This document shows positions 63,988 through 64,000 of a stretch of 64,000 nt of DNA, one piece after another. Positions within the stretch are counted from its first letter, which is position 1, and every line of letters starts with the position of its first letter. Location of the stretch: positions 19,674 through 83,673 of the forward strand of contig JAQTWZ010000001.1 of the NCBI GenBank assembly GCA_028689055.1, given 5' to 3'. The position numbers and the translations under genes were made by a program. The notes beneath the pieces are model-generated. The model searched no databases. It was given only the letters and a program-made list of their open reading frames with translations, and was not told the DNA's origin. The stretch is from Sulfurimonas sp. Its GTDB lineage: Bacteria > Campylobacterota > Campylobacteria > Campylobacterales > Sulfurimonadaceae.

Positions 63988-63993
63988 ATTATA
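63988..63993 (-). promoter_or_regulatory. -10 box of the abiE operon
   Basis: TATAAT on the minus strand, 6 bases before the abiEi ATG. The region upstream is beyond the window edge, so operator repeats for AbiEi cannot be checked. Confidence 0.45.
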
Positions 63994-64000
63994 CAGTCTT

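Overview
The window looks like chromosomal DNA of a free-living Campylobacterota (Epsilonproteobacteria), most likely Sulfurimonas or a close relative. Four things point there: a 14-gene complex I operon without classical nuoE/nuoF, directly followed by the flagellar-motor gene pflA (the nuoN-pflA neighbourhood of Campylobacter jejuni); a cheZ - U32 peptidase - purE - DUF3972 - glyQ gene order also known from C. jejuni; a low, roughly 37% G+C content (my estimate); and frequent TTG/GTG starts with 1-8 base gene overlaps. No sequence search was possible, so names rest on motifs, lengths and gene order.

Layout. 1-5188: AT-rich, tightly overlapping block (partial unknown gene, HD-GYP protein, GT2 glycosyltransferase, UPF0104/LPG-synthase-type membrane protein, secreted TIM-barrel hydrolase-like protein), probably a c-di-GMP-linked surface glycoconjugate locus. 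5353-14907: housekeeping and stress genes (J-domain protein, DUF234 protein, Y-family polymerase, endonuclease IV, FadL-type porin, AAA ATPase, an OlsF-like two-domain acyltransferase preceded by a 59-residue ORF). 15243-32695: the nuo operon (A, B, C, D, a small NuoE-like protein, a GltD-like flavoprotein replacing NuoF, two NuoG, H-N), then pflA. 35094-44698: dapB, a PAS-GGDEF-EAL protein, trxB / thioredoxin-like protein / trxA, a truncated hemoglobin, a PHP phosphatase, and cheZ-U32-purE-DUF3972. 44698-47844: a DUF89 protein, a decayed outer-membrane gene and an M6 protease pair sit between DUF3972 and glyQ. 48907-51614: a Sau3AI-like restriction-modification pair. 52269-61092: rpmI-rplT, rarA, rluB, kdsD, a P-loop protein, nnrDE, thiG and a Na+-dependent symporter. 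61236-61767: five tRNA genes (Pro, His, Arg, Arg, Leu). After them comes an accessory segment with a DUF4143 remnant and an AbiEi/AbiEii toxin-antitoxin pair.

The most striking signal is not a gene. The heptamer TGCGTTT / AAACGCA occurs about 108 times by my hand count (both orientations about equally, inside genes and between them), against about 8 expected from base composition. It is absent from the left glycoconjugate block and from the right tRNA/AbiE segment, and almost absent from the restriction-modification segment. That is the distribution expected of a genome-wide DNA-level signal, such as an uptake sequence, that recently acquired DNA lacks.
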